DNA of 64,000 nucleotides from Cercophora sp. LCS_1 (lineage: Eukaryota; Ascomycota; Sordariomycetes; Sordariales; Lasiosphaeriaceae): assembly GCA_036250225.1 (NCBI GenBank), contig JAPZLL010000002.1, positions 1,612,001 through 1,676,000 of the forward strand. The letters run 5' to 3'. Below the pieces are notes generated by a model, which had not been told where the DNA came from, searched no databases, and saw only the letters and a program-made list of their open reading frames with translations. This document shows, one piece after another, positions 21,365-32,800 of the stretch; within the stretch, counting starts at the first letter, position 1; each line of letters starts with the position of its first letter. The translations under genes and the position numbers were made by a program.

Positions 21365-23344
21365 ATGCCTCTCAATACGGACGCCGCTCTCAAAGCACTG
21401 GGGGCCTGCAACAATATCCTCGTAAGCAGAGCCGTTCAAAAAGCGTCAAGAACAGATCGGGTCCGAATCAAGCCGAAGCGGATCCTCCTGACGAATGGCG
21501 AAGGGTTCGTAGCCCGCCAACTGGCGTCGATTCTTACCTCCAAACAACACCTAGTCTATGTTATTGTTCCGGCCTTGGAAGCACAGAAGGCGTGGGATCA
21601 GCTGGGTGTCGCCGAGGGTGTGTGGGTCATCAAGAAAACCGAGGGTCTGGAAGAGCCATCTTGGCTACCCACCGTCATGGACAAGATCAAGAAGTTCAAA
21701 ATCAACATCATGATCCCGATGCAAGATGAGATTGCCCTCTTGGCCGTTGGCATTGATCGGGTCTTGTCCACCGGCGTTCACATAGCAATCCCCACATTCA
21801 CTTCACTCCGTCATGTCATAGACAAGATCAGCGTCGTCAACACCCTCAAAAGACTTGGCGCCAAACAACCACTGTTCGACGTTGCTTAGAGTGCGGCCGA
21901 TATGTCTGAATTGGTAACCGAATACGCGGCGTCCCGGAGAGCACTCCCCGTGGTTATCAAGGAAAAGTTCAGTATCAACGGTCAGTTTGTCAGGAAGGCG
22001 AACCGACCCGAAGACGTGTCGAAACATATCGCCGACCTGAAGGCAAAAAGGTATTGGTCCGTGAATGGGCCCAAGCAGGTAGTAGTCCAGGAATGGATAC
22101 CAGGAGAATTCATCCGCGTTCAGGGCGTATTCAATCGCGGACATCTGGGCACCTGGCACGCCTACGCTGCCGTTCAGCACGATATGGACTCGGGAATCAC
22201 CGCAGCGGCCCAAAAAGAATCCAGGATCGACGACATTTATCGTGCCGAGCTGTCCTTTGTCGGCGCCGGCTTGATGTGGCATGGGCTTTTGTCCGTTGAT
22301 CTCGTTCACAAGGAGGACGGCGAGATATTCATTGTTGACATCGGCCCTCGAATGACAGATCTCATGAACGCCCATCTGTCCGGTGTCGATTTAGTCGAAT
22401 CGCTGTTGAGTCTCGCGTCCAATGTGCCACCGCTTTACCCCGAACGCAGAATCCTCGGCTCGACTATCAAGAGCGAAAGGATTGTAGATGCAGCAGACAC
22501 GGATGGGTGGGATCTCAGCACAGAACCCCGGTCATTAAGGAACAAACTGCTTGGCCACAAGACTTTCGAAGCAGAAACGGGGATTTTAACACACGGTTGG
22601 GTAATAGATTTGATGGGCAACCCTCTCACACCGGTGAACCCAGCAGGTATTTTGCAGAAGGCCCGCGACAATCTGAATGAACTGCTATTGTCTGACAAAA
22701 ATCCTCGTGAGACAGTAATCCCAGAGCCAGCCTCCAATCACGACAGGAAAGTGCCATCTCGGAGTTTGGTGGGGCCTCCCGGGCAGATGATGGAGCAGAA
22801 CAACGAGATTTTACCTTGGCGGGTAGAGGGGACTGGGGCTATCGTGGCGGTGACAGTATTGCGCGACTGCCCCAAAAAGCCGACGATGGCGGACGGAGCC
22901 ACGATCCGGCCTCCGCCAGCCGACCTACCACGAGAAGTACGGACACGAGACTTTGCCACGGACCCGGTGCCGCTCCCGCTCGATGAGGTTCTGGGGACGG
23001 TTCCGAGTGAAGGTACCGTATCCATACCGGTCACAGAGCATGGCCCGGGTTGGAAGTCCGTGCGAACCCACCAATTGTATCTCCTGGCCACGATTCGTGA
23101 CGGAGGGGAGAAGGTGTCGGCCTTTAATCGTATCGTTTCGGGCTTGAGAGCAACCCTCAGTGGCCACTCAAAAGAGGAGATGGGCACGTTGATTGAGATT
23201 GCAGCCAGCTTGATGAAGACCCCAAGGGCAGGCACCATGTCGCTACGCCATCTCAATACTGACCCGGTCTTCAGCCCCGAGTGCATAAATCAATGGGATT
23301 GGAGCAATCTTGTTGTAGCAGCGACGCTGATGGGAAAGTGGTGA
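21365..23344 (+). pseudogene. ATP-grasp ligase-like gene interrupted by one in-frame stop codon
   Basis: One frame of 660 codons from ATG 21365 to TGA 23344, broken only by TAG at 21887-21889. Both halves are in the same frame and join as one ATP-grasp-type protein. Near the N-terminus is a Rossmann-like strand (KRILLTNGEGFVARQLASIL). The lid/linker region is DKISVVNTLKRLGAKQPLFD, after which the stop falls. The ATP-binding core continues after it (LPVVIKEKFSINGQFVRKA; VVQEWIPGEFIRVQGVF). The metal-site region is FIVDIGPRMTDLMNAHLSGV, where the usual Glu-x-Asn is Asp-x-Gly. The last ~280 residues I do not recognise. Relatives ligate carboxylates to amines; the substrate is unknown. It could be a recent pseudogene, two genes, a readthrough product, or a gene with a weak intron (21833-21889). 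Confidence 0.65.
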
Positions 23345-24219
23345 ACGTCTTGAAGCGCAGCGGGTAATTTCTATTGTTGTAATTGTAGCGTTGGCTGAGA
23401 GTAGCTTGTTGAATGCATATCAAAGTTTATAAACGCGTTTCAAGGCCTTGAAACATCATATCCACGCACCCCTATTCGAGATGGTCATGCAAACGGTGAT
23501 AACATTGAGCGGCATTCTTGTCTGTATAATGCACCCCGCAATCGCCGAAAAGCTAGTCCGGTCACGGTCCAGGTCCGGATCCACAAGTGGAGCTCTGCCG
23601 CCGCCTCCCGATTCGTTTCACGGCGCCGGGAGGACGGGATCAGTCACGGTGGGGTCTTCTTGATCACGGCAGTCCGCCGGTCATGCGCCTCGCACCACAG
23701 GCGGGCGGATACGGGAGTTTCCCCTGTCGGCTATACCATCGCGTGATTTCGCATTTCCCATGGCTTCAAGAGCCTTTCCGGTTGCGTTGAGGTAACTTTG
23801 GCGTTTCCTCTCGCGCTTTCAACGGTTTCCGCATGCACAATCCCCATAAACCCAAAAGCCAAGTCGGACGAGCCGACGCGCAACCGATCGGCCTTATCGG
23901 CGCGACGAAGAGACGCTAGGATTGGCACGATAAGAGGGGCGAATTTCGTCAATCCAACGCCGCAAACACGTTCTTGTTGCTTCCAGTGCCTGCTTTGCGC
24001 CGCAACAACCCGCTGGCAACAACCCTTTTTTTCTTGCGCTCATTTCGCCCTCGTAGACGCCTTCTTTCCTTTCCCATATCATAGCAGTCGCATAGAAGTT
24101 TTGTTTACTCGCGCACGCTCTACGCCCCTTTTCTCTCTCTCCTGTCCGTCCCTCTGTCCTTTCCCATTTTCTGAGCCAGAGTAAGAAGCGCGGCGCTGTC
24201 TTGCACCCCAGACGCCGAA
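23345..24219. other. Intergenic region upstream of the zinc transporter
   Basis: About 875 bases. The last ~100 bases before the transporter start are pyrimidine-rich (CTCTCTCTCC, CCCTCTGTCC), a common fungal leader feature. No gene seen. Confidence 0.5.
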
Positions 24220-26053
24220 ATGGGGTGGTCCAAGACGACGCGCATCCAGGTGATGCTGGCCATTGACATTTTGTTCTTCTTCATCGAATTAGGCGTGGGC
24301 ATTTGGGTAGGTTCGCTGGCGTTGCTGGCTGATGCCTTCCACATGGTAAGTTTGCCCCTGGCTAAAATGTAACGCTCGGTTTGGCTGATGTGCCGGTTGC
24401 GCAGCTCAACGACGTCATTTCTCTCGCGGTCGGACTGTGGGCGGTTTCCATCTCCAAACAGGCTACGACGGGCCAGTATACCTACGGGGTGAGTTCTTTC
24501 GTCGCGATGCGTCTGGTGTGTTTGTGTCGGGATGGGACTGATCGCGGTGGTCACAGTGGCAACGCGCGGAGATACTTGGCGCATTCTTCAACGCCGTCTT
24601 TCTGATCGCGCTCTGCGTCTCGATTATCCTTGAAGCTTTTAGCAGATTCCTCGAAGTCAAAGAAATTACGAACGCTCAGCTCATCCTTATCGTTGGGTCA
24701 GTTGGCCTTGCCTCAAACATTGTTGGATTCTTTGTCCTCGGCGGTCACGGACACTCGCATGGACCAGGAGACCATACGCACGGAGAAGAAGTTCATAGTC
24801 ATGGGGAGGGAGTCGCACACGGATACGCTCATCTCGACCAAGTGGAGGAAGGACGCGCCGGATTTATCGCAGATGAAAGTGCGCGCGCAGTCGACGTTCT
24901 GCCGCAGATGGCTGTCGCAAAGTTGACCGCAACGGTCCCCCAGACGCCGCCACGGCACATCACGTTTGATAGCGAGACATCTCGATCGGATACCATCGAA
25001 CGAAGCGCGAGTAGGACTTCTAAGGGGAGACGCACGCCGGTGGGAGCCCGCCATGGTCGCCTCACCAGTATTGAGGAGATAAGTATCCATCCTGCCAGCT
25101 TCCGGCAGGAAATCATGGAGGCTTGCCAACCCCAGGCTGGAGATGAAAGCAGTAGCGATAGCAGCCAGGAAGACGAAGGGGCCACCCCGTCCAAGCCTAC
25201 GCCTATCGAGCAGACCCCACTGCTTAGCAGCCAGGTCAGCAAGGGCACATATGGTTCTCACTCTACCTCTCGGCGCGGGCGGCGCAACTCCGGAACTCAC
25301 GATTTGCACAACCACAGCAACCCCCGCGGCTCCGGGAGCAAAGGTAGCCACGGTCATGGCCACAGCCACGGCGACATGGGCATGAACGCCATGGTCCTTC
25401 ACGTTATCGGAGACGCTCTCGGCAACGTTGGTGTCATTGTTACAGCACTTATTATTTGGCTCACTGATTGGCCTGGGAAACACTATGCTGATCCCGCAGT
25501 CTCTCTCTTCATCACCGTCATCATTCTTCGCTCCGCTATACCGCTCACCAAAACAACAGCCCGTGTCCTTCTCCAAGCCACCCCGAACGGTATCGATGCG
25601 GGACACGTCAAGGAGGATATCGAGTCCTTGCCCGGAGTAGAGGCTTGTCATGACGTTCATATTTGGCAGCTCTCGGATACCACCATCGTAGCGTCTATGC
25701 ACGTCCGCGTGAAGTTTCCCTCTTCAGAAAGGACCGGTGAGCAGTTCATGGAGCTGTCGCGGCGGGCGAGGAAGTGCTTCCATGCCTATGGAATCCATAG
25801 CGCAACCATCCAGCCTGAATTCTGGACTAGTGAGAGGATTGAAGAGGCGGACAGCGTGAGCTTGAGGATGGACGGGCAACCACCGACATCATTGAGCGGC
25901 GACGAGGTGTGCTTGTTGGATTGTGTGGATGACTGCACGGCAGCAAACTGCTGCGTTACGACGAAGCTAAGACCTGGGAGCAGCAGGTCTGGCAGCAGTC
26001 ATACGCACGGGCATGATCATGACCACGATCACGATCACGACCATGACCATTAG
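24220..26053 (+). CDS. ZRC1: Vacuolar-type zinc/cobalt transporter, cation diffusion facilitator
   Basis: A COT1/ZRC1-type CDF proton antiporter that moves Zn2+ (and Co2+) into the vacuole. Three exons, 24220-24345, 24405-24488 and 24557-26053 (introns 59 and 68 nt), give 568 aa. The joins restore ADAFHMLNDVISLAVGLWAV and TYGWQRAEILGAFFNAVFL, both strongly conserved. The TM2 metal site HxxxD (DAFHMLNDV) and the TM5 site (HVIGDALGNVGV) are present. Between TM4 and TM5 lies a long His-rich, Ser/Thr-rich loop of about 200 residues (GGHGHSHGPGDHTHGEEVHS; later HGHGHSHGD). The C-terminal cytoplasmic domain is followed by an unusual tail of alternating His and Asp (HDHDHDHDHDHDH), a likely metal-sensing or buffering segment. 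Zinc specificity is inferred from family. Confidence 0.94.
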
Positions 26054-26863
26054 AAACGAAGAAGTTGCAGCAGGCGCACAAGGGTGGCAACAGTAATACT
26101 TTCCGGGTGGCTCGTGTTTTGGCATCTCTGGTGGTGGTTGGCTGGAAACTGAAGGATTCGTGTTGAAGGCCTGAATCAAGTGTGTTGATCGTTGTGCTGC
26201 GGCTCAAAAGGGGCCATCATTGGAGGAGTCAAGGCAGCGACGCTTCGTCGCCGGGATATCTCACACAGCATGTCATGGGCGTTTGGGGGGCTGGATACAC
26301 AGCCTTACTGGCTGAAGTCGTCTTTTTGCTTTGTTTTTGTGTTATTTCTGTTGTTCATTGTGCAAGGTATTGTAACTTCAGCCGGATTCGTGGCATTGGA
26401 CAACGTACCGGGGCGAGCGCCCTTTATGTTTTGGTAGCAGGTGCCTGCATTTGGGGCGATGCACGGGGAATAACAAGCACAATTCCCGAGTCTAATAATC
26501 ATCCTCGAAAAACTGACCGTCTTTGTCTTCGTTGATCGATCATCCCTCAAGGGTCTCCTATAAATCCAGGGTTAGGGTAGCTAGGCTCATATCTTATCGC
26601 TGATTCGATCGGTGTGTGAGTCTGCGTGGCCGGATGACACAATCACCTTCACTCATTCGCATTTCAATCTCGCACCTACGGAATTTTCTCTAACCAATCA
26701 CTGATACTTGGCTGGTCCATGTATCTTCTCTCTGGGATTTTATAAAACTGTCTTGAAGGGAGACACAGAACCATAAGCTTCAAGCCACTTGTTCCCGGCA
26801 ATCTGATTGACCTTATCTCGGCCTTTTATCGCCGCTCACTCGGACCCCCGGGACACGGCCAAG
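26054..26863. other. Intergenic region upstream of the F-box gene
   Basis: About 810 bases with the zinc transporter 3' end and the F-box gene promoter. A TATA-like TTTATAAAA lies at 26738-26746. No gene seen. Confidence 0.5.
26738..26746 (+). promoter_or_regulatory. TATA-like element
   Basis: TTTATAAAA about 120 bases before the F-box gene start, the only such element in this interval that I noticed. Confidence 0.35.
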
Positions 26864-28505
26864 ATGAACCCCTCGGGCGAATCCAATCCCGAACTTGAGT
26901 CGTTCCGTGAGCAATGGCGTGCCGAAGTCAGGTCAAGGCACCCAGCTCCAGCTCCGGCATCTGCTCAGCAAGCCGTGACGGCCGGCCCGTCGGCACCCCC
27001 AGCGGCGTCCTCGGCCGGGACCGCTGCTCCGTATGCGCCCCGGAAGCCACCTCCTCCACCCACGAAGAAACCGGTCGCACATGACCGGGATGAGGACTAC
27101 GTCCAGCCGAGATCTTTTGATGAGCCTTCGGCGGCTGGAGCTGTCCCGTCTTGGGGCCAATGGCAAACGGGTTCCTCGACTGAGGCCGAGCCGGTCACGG
27201 CGCTTGAGCACTACGAAAAGGCCGTGGAGAAGGAAGTCGCTGGGAATCTTGGTGACAGCCTCAAGTTGTATAGGAAAGCTTTCAGGGTGAGCCAAGCTAT
27301 TCCTAACGTCCCTCGGAATTGAGACATTGACCTTGGATTAGATGGACGACAGCGTGGATCAAAAGTACAAGAATAAGCACTTTCCAAAACCTCCACCCAA
27401 GCCTGTCCAGGCGCCTTCCACCTCGGGATCCAAGGCGCCGGCCACCAAGACTGAGGAGCCCCAGTCGATGAAGGACCTCATCGCAAGCTTCTCAGGACTA
27501 ACCATCGAGCCTGCCGCGCCCCCGATGCAGAGCATGCCTCAGCCACCTTGCCCGATCGCATCCTTACCGGACGAGATACTTGCCCATATCCTCCGTGACG
27601 TGGCAATTCTCGACGTGGGGGATTTCGTCCGCCTCGCCCAAGTTTGCAAGCGTCTGGCCTTCCTCGTCGCAACTGAGGACCGCATCTGGCGTCGTGTCTG
27701 CCTAGGTCCCGAATACGGTTTCGGAGGAATGCACTATCACTTCCAACGTCAAGTTACGTGGGAACCCCTGACCTCTAGTGAACTTCTCCGGGAAGCTACC
27801 GAATCGCCCAAAAACGAAGAAGAGGAGGTGCCTCTACCGCTAACCCTCAAGCAACGCACTGAGCTTCATGCAGAACAGGGCGAAGCCAACACGCTTGCCT
27901 TTTACCATTCCCTGTACGGGTCTAGCTGGCAGAGGATGTTTCGCATACGCCCTCGCATCCGGTTCAACGGGTGCTATATCAGTACCGTCAACTACATTCG
28001 CGCTGGTATGGCCAACGCCAACTCGATTACGTGGAACAGTCCTGTGCATATCGTCACGTACTACAGATACCTCCGTTTCTTCCGGGATGGCACTGTTCTG
28101 AGCTTGCTCACGACGGCTGAGCCAGCCGATGTAGTGCACCACATAACACGCGAGGCTGTGGCTCTGCATGCGGGAGGTGCGCAGCACCATCTTCCTAGCA
28201 TCGTGGTGCAGTCGGCACTACGGGGGAGATGGAGGCTAGCGCATGCGGGAGATAATCCTCATGCAAGCGTGAGTGAGGTGGAGGGTGATGTGGTGGTGGA
28301 GACGGAGGGAGTCAGCGGGTACATCTACAGGCTGGATTTGTCGTTGCGGTCAGCCGGGAAAGGGGGCACGAGAAACAACAAGTTGGTGTGGAGGGGTTTT
28401 TATAGCTACAGCCGGCTAACGGACGACTGGGCCGAGTTTGCGCTCAAGAATGATAAGCCGTTCTTTTTCAGTCGGGTCAAGAGCTACGGGGTTATGGGGG
28501 CCTAA
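26864..28505 (+). CDS. F-box protein of the FBXO9 / Hrt3 / Pof7 type
   Basis: Substrate receptor of an SCF ubiquitin ligase. Two exons, 26864-27286 and 27342-28505 (intron 55 nt, GTGAGC...TTAG), give 528 aa. The ATG at 26864 (MNPSGESNPELESFREQW) is preferred because the preceding frame lacks a real ATG. Order of domains: a short conserved N-terminal helix, a Pro-rich linker, and a TPR/MIT-like helical pair (ALEHYEKAVEKEVAGNLGDS, then LKLYRKAFRMDDSVDQKYK) whose last part is completed only by splicing. The F-box is at about 212-258 (IASLPDEILAHILRDVAILD, CKRLAFLVATEDRIWRRVC). The Hrt3/FBXO9 C-terminal domain runs from ~330 onward (PRIRFNGCYISTVNYIRAG, VTYYRYLRFFRDGTVLSLLT). The arrangement matches human FBXO9 and yeast Hrt3. 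Confidence 0.9.
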
Positions 28506-29107
28506 GCGTTGGTCGGTCGTACATAGATTCAATAGAATTTGGATGGACACGGTTTGAAGCTGGGAATGTTTTTTTTTTCAATGTGTTGGACACCGTGATG
28601 CGGGCTTGCTGGCTCGGATCGAAATAGACTGCGGCTTCGGTCTCAGGGTCCAATATCTGCATGTTGTGAGCCCAGGGGTAACGTCGAGGTTGCATCGGAC
28701 GAGTGATACTAGGAACCAAACCGCAGCTGAAAACCCCATATTGTTGTTGGTTGTAAGCCTCAAGGCTGCATGTCGTCCCTGATCGGAAAGGTGGCCCCTT
28801 GATGTTTCCCCTGGGGAAGGAGCCTCCCACCTGGACGAGCTCATGTGGTGGGAGGCAAGTCCTCACTGCAGGGGAGGGCCATTCCTTCCAAAACACCATC
28901 GAAAGTATTCCCTTTTCAGTTTCCATCCCAACTAAAACGCTTACTCTTCACACCACTTCATCTGCAGAGGTCCAACGCCCCAAATGACGCCAAGAAAAGG
29001 GTCTAGACAACTGCGCGGACGGGCTGCCGAATCCTTCACGCACACTCACACAACCATCTCAATCCAGAAATCGCTTAGACCGCAAACCCTTCCCGCATTG
29101 GTTACCG

Positions 29108-29163
29108 CACGCGTGGTTACGGGTTAGGTACAATACCAGTAGCCAATCCATTTGCACGCGTGC
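29108..29163. promoter_or_regulatory. Pair of ACGCGT (MCB-like) sites
   Basis: ACGCGT occurs at 29109-29114 and 29156-29161, each within the same nine bases GCACGCGTG. ACGCGT is the core bound by MBF-type APSES factors in yeast cell-cycle promoters. The pair lies about 650-700 bases before the WSC gene; a link to it is inference. Confidence 0.3.
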
Positions 29164-29600
29164 CTGAAAAGAACATTGCAGCGCGTCATCTGCCGTTCCC
29201 GCCCGCTTTCTCGGACGATTGACCACCCCTGTCTTGCTCTACCCCTAGACATCTAGGATGCAATCGGCCTTGGTATCTGACACCATACATAATACTATCG
29301 AATGGATTCACGACGCCACCAACAGCAATTGCTGCGAGTCCTGTCCACGTTCAGGACAGAACGACACACAAGTTCGGTCTGGTTCCAATACCGTTAACCG
29401 CCATCAACGCTGCTGAGCCTACGCAGCACACACACCCCTGGATCAAACTCCGCCTTGTCCGTTGACGGAATGGGTGGATGGATGGTTGCCTGCTGTGTGG
29501 ATGATTGTGTGTGTTCTGTTCTGTCTTGGTCTGGCTTGCCATGGCCATGGGGAAACCTGGACGATGCCGGAATTGCCTAGGCTGGGGGAGAGTCATGGGG

Positions 29601-29626
29601 CTCTCAAGCTTGACAAAGCTTGAGAG
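29601..29626. promoter_or_regulatory. Perfect 11-bp inverted repeat with 4-base loop
   Basis: The left arm CTCTCAAGCTT (29601-29611), loop GACA and right arm AAGCTTGAGAG (29616-29626) are perfectly complementary. It lies about 180 bases before the WSC gene start, so it could be a dyad protein-binding site or a hairpin in the 5' leader. Confidence 0.6.
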
Positions 29627-29808
29627 TGTTATAACGCCTGGTTGGCAGTTCCCCGGATTTAATGGCATTGCTTCTCTCCGTCTCAACATGATGTCGTAGT
29701 CGACATCTTGTTCGTCATTCATTTTTTCCACACGTCGTTCTTTTTGGGGACTTGTTCACCCTTTCCTGACCAACCAGAGTCATTCTTTTTTGCAGCCCGG
29801 TGGTGAGG

Positions 29809-32800
29809 ATGAAGGGGCTGCTTGCACTGGCGGCTACGGCCTTGTGGTCTGCGCTGGTCAACTCTTATGCCTTGACTGATACCATCCAGGATGCCGTATG
29901 TTGATATTCTCGTTTTACTTCGTTGACTAGATGTGGTTGACCCGATGCTAGGACCCTGCACAATCCGGCTATTTGCCCAATCACAATATGGACCCGAACG
30001 TTGTCGCTGGGTCAAGTTTTGGCATTCTGTGGGAAGCACAGAATACAAACGACAAAGAGCACTGGTTGGCGAAGCCGCTCGTTTATACCATTGATGGAAC
30101 GGAGTTTGTCATCACCACATCGACCTTCAATACCGTGCGTATTCATGACGCGAAAAATGGCACCCTTGTTGCTTCACGACAACTAAATCCCCCGTTTCGT
30201 GTTTCCGACATCGGGTGTGCGGATATTCCTGACTATATCGGCATCACTGGCACTGGCGTGATCGACCCGGCCACCAGCATCCTCTACGTGGCGGCCAAAG
30301 GCTACCGAGGAGGTACGACTTCCAACACATGAGCAACTAACCTTTCCACTAACAGTTAACCAGGTCTCGATTATGGTGGTCTCGCCAATGGTAGGGCTCC
30401 TTGAGCCATCTCGGAATCTATCGCTGTACTGATACTGACTCGACAGGCATTTATCAATTATACGCCCTTCACCTCCCTAGCCTGGAAGATGTTGAAGACT
30501 TTCCAGTTCTTATTGATGGACACAACGCAGACAACGATCCGACCAGATATTTTGTTGGAGGAACAGTTTTGCAAAGGCCATCCCTGGCCCAAGTCAATGG
30601 TTACATTCTTGCTGCTTTTGGTGGTCACTGCGATATGTTCAATTACACTGGCTATGTCGCAGCAATCAGCAAGACGCCTGGTGTAGGCGTTGTGAGGTAC
30701 GGAACAACTTGTCTTTGGTCAAGCCATGCTGACTGTTGTGTGGTCTGTTTGCTACTTCTGTTTCTCCTGGTGCCCCGAGTCCTCAACCTCTCGATCTCAC
30801 CGAACAAAGAGGAGGTAAGGCAGGCATTTGGCAAAGTGGTATGGGTCTCGCGACGGATGGATCACGCTTCTTCGTTGTTACTGGGTAAATATATTCTCAA
30901 CCTTGACCCAAGGCCTTTCCGCTAATGCTCCCCTCAGAAACGGGCAGGGCCACGCAAATGGCGCCATCCCTGCCAGCGGCCGGTTGCCTCTGAGCACATT
31001 GGATGAATGCGTAGTCAACTTTGCCCTCTCTTCTTCCGGCAAGATATCCTTGACCGATTACTTTGAGCCTTACGACTATGTCAACCTGGATGCGGGAGAC
31101 CAAGATCTCGGGTCGTCCGGAGTTTGCTTGCTTGACAACACGGTATTCAGAACGGCCTCGGTCAGTAAGATTGCCGTGACTGTGGGCAAAAACTCAAAGG
31201 TTTATGTCATGAACGCCGAGAATCTCGGAGGGTTCAAACAGGGCACTGGCGGCAACGATGCTGTCCTACAAACTATTTCGACGAGCACCTCGGTCTTTGG
31301 TGGAGTGGGAAGCTACCCCTTAGAAGGCGGCTACTTCTATTTCACCCCTGTTGGAGATTTCACCTACGCCTATAGATTTGGCACAACTGGTGCAGGCGTC
31401 CCATCGTTTTCGCTGGCGGGTAAGACGGCGTTCCAATTTGCTGGTAGGGCTGGTATTGGCCAACCAACTATTACCAGTAACAACGGGTTGCCCGGAAGTG
31501 CAATCGTAAGTTCCACTGTCTTCTTCATTTGCACACCGAAGATACTTGCAAATTGGATCTAGATTTACTGACGGTGGTTCTCACATAGCTGTGGATGACA
31601 GATGTCAACACCGGTTTGAAGGCTTTCAGGGCTGTTCCAGACAACGACGGCGTACTTCGGCAGATCACTCTCCCAGCGACCCCTGGTATCAACAAGTTTG
31701 CGCGGCCAGCATTCGGCAACGGACGTGTGTTTGTCACCGCTAGCCACAAGATCATTGCGCTGGGAGCCCCCGTAAACCTTCCCCTGAACTGCACAGACCC
31801 TGTCAAGTTTGGGGAAGTCCTGACAGGAACCACGGGTACAGCTAGCATCACCTGCATAGCAAAGATTGCCATTACCCAGGTCGATGGCTGCACGACAGAA
31901 GACTCCCGTTTCGAGTGTGACAACTCTACACTCCCAGTTGGGCCTCTGTCAGTAGGTAACTCGTTTACCTTCCCGGTTACCTGGAATCTCACTGCGGACG
32001 CGCTCGATGAAATCGAGGGCGTGAGTTACGGGAAAATTATCCCAGGAGCTGACGGCTCGGTGCTCAAACTTCACACCACAAACGGCGTTGCAAACTACGC
32101 ACACAAGACGCCCATCTCACTGAGTGGAAACATCGTCAGCGCCGACCCGTTCCTTCTTGTATCCCCTGGTCAGGTTGACTTTGGCGGTCTGGTTCTCGGC
32201 AGCGCTAGCGCTGTCAATGGCCTTGAGGCTACTGCCCACATCAAGAACGTTGGTAATAGCACTCTTGAGATTCTGGGTGTGGCATGGAGACTCGGCACCG
32301 ATCCTTCCACTCCGCATAACAACGTCACTCTCGAGGGAACCAGGACCGTTTTTGGCGAGGGATTCGAAGCCGAGGGCTTCCCTGAAGTCGGAGATTTCTT
32401 TGACGCTGGTCAGGGGTTGACGGTCCCGATCTTCTTCAATGCGACCGAGGAGGGAACCTATTCCGTCACAATCAGAATCTGGTCAACTGGTGGCGTGGAC
32501 GAGGTTATCCTCTCCGCCTCTGCTGGCAGTCCCCCGATCGCTTCGATTGCTGTCACCAAAGATGAAGGCGGCTGGGACACCAGCTTCCCAGTTGTTTTGG
32601 ATTTCCACAGTGTCCTGGCCGGGACAACGAAAACAAAGACAATCCAGCTTTGCAATGTTGGTGGTTCGGTACTCACCATCACCAAATCGAAGCCGCCTAT
32701 TTCGCCCCAGTTGACAGCTACCGCTCCCTTTGACGAATTCCTCGAAGGGCAGCATATTGCAGTTGGGGCTTGCGCCAACGCAACCGTCGCTGTTTTCGCT

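Larger units (their letters stand above)
28506..29808. other. Intergenic region upstream of the WSC gene
   Basis: About 1.3 kb. It contains two identical GCACGCGTG words about 47 bases apart (29108-29116 and 29155-29163) and a perfect 11-bp inverted repeat (29601-29626), both annotated separately. I see no gene. Confidence 0.5.

Noticed and set aside
26565..26580. GGTTAGGGTAG resembling telomere repeat
   Set aside because: A single unit, not a tandem array; no sign of a chromosome end.
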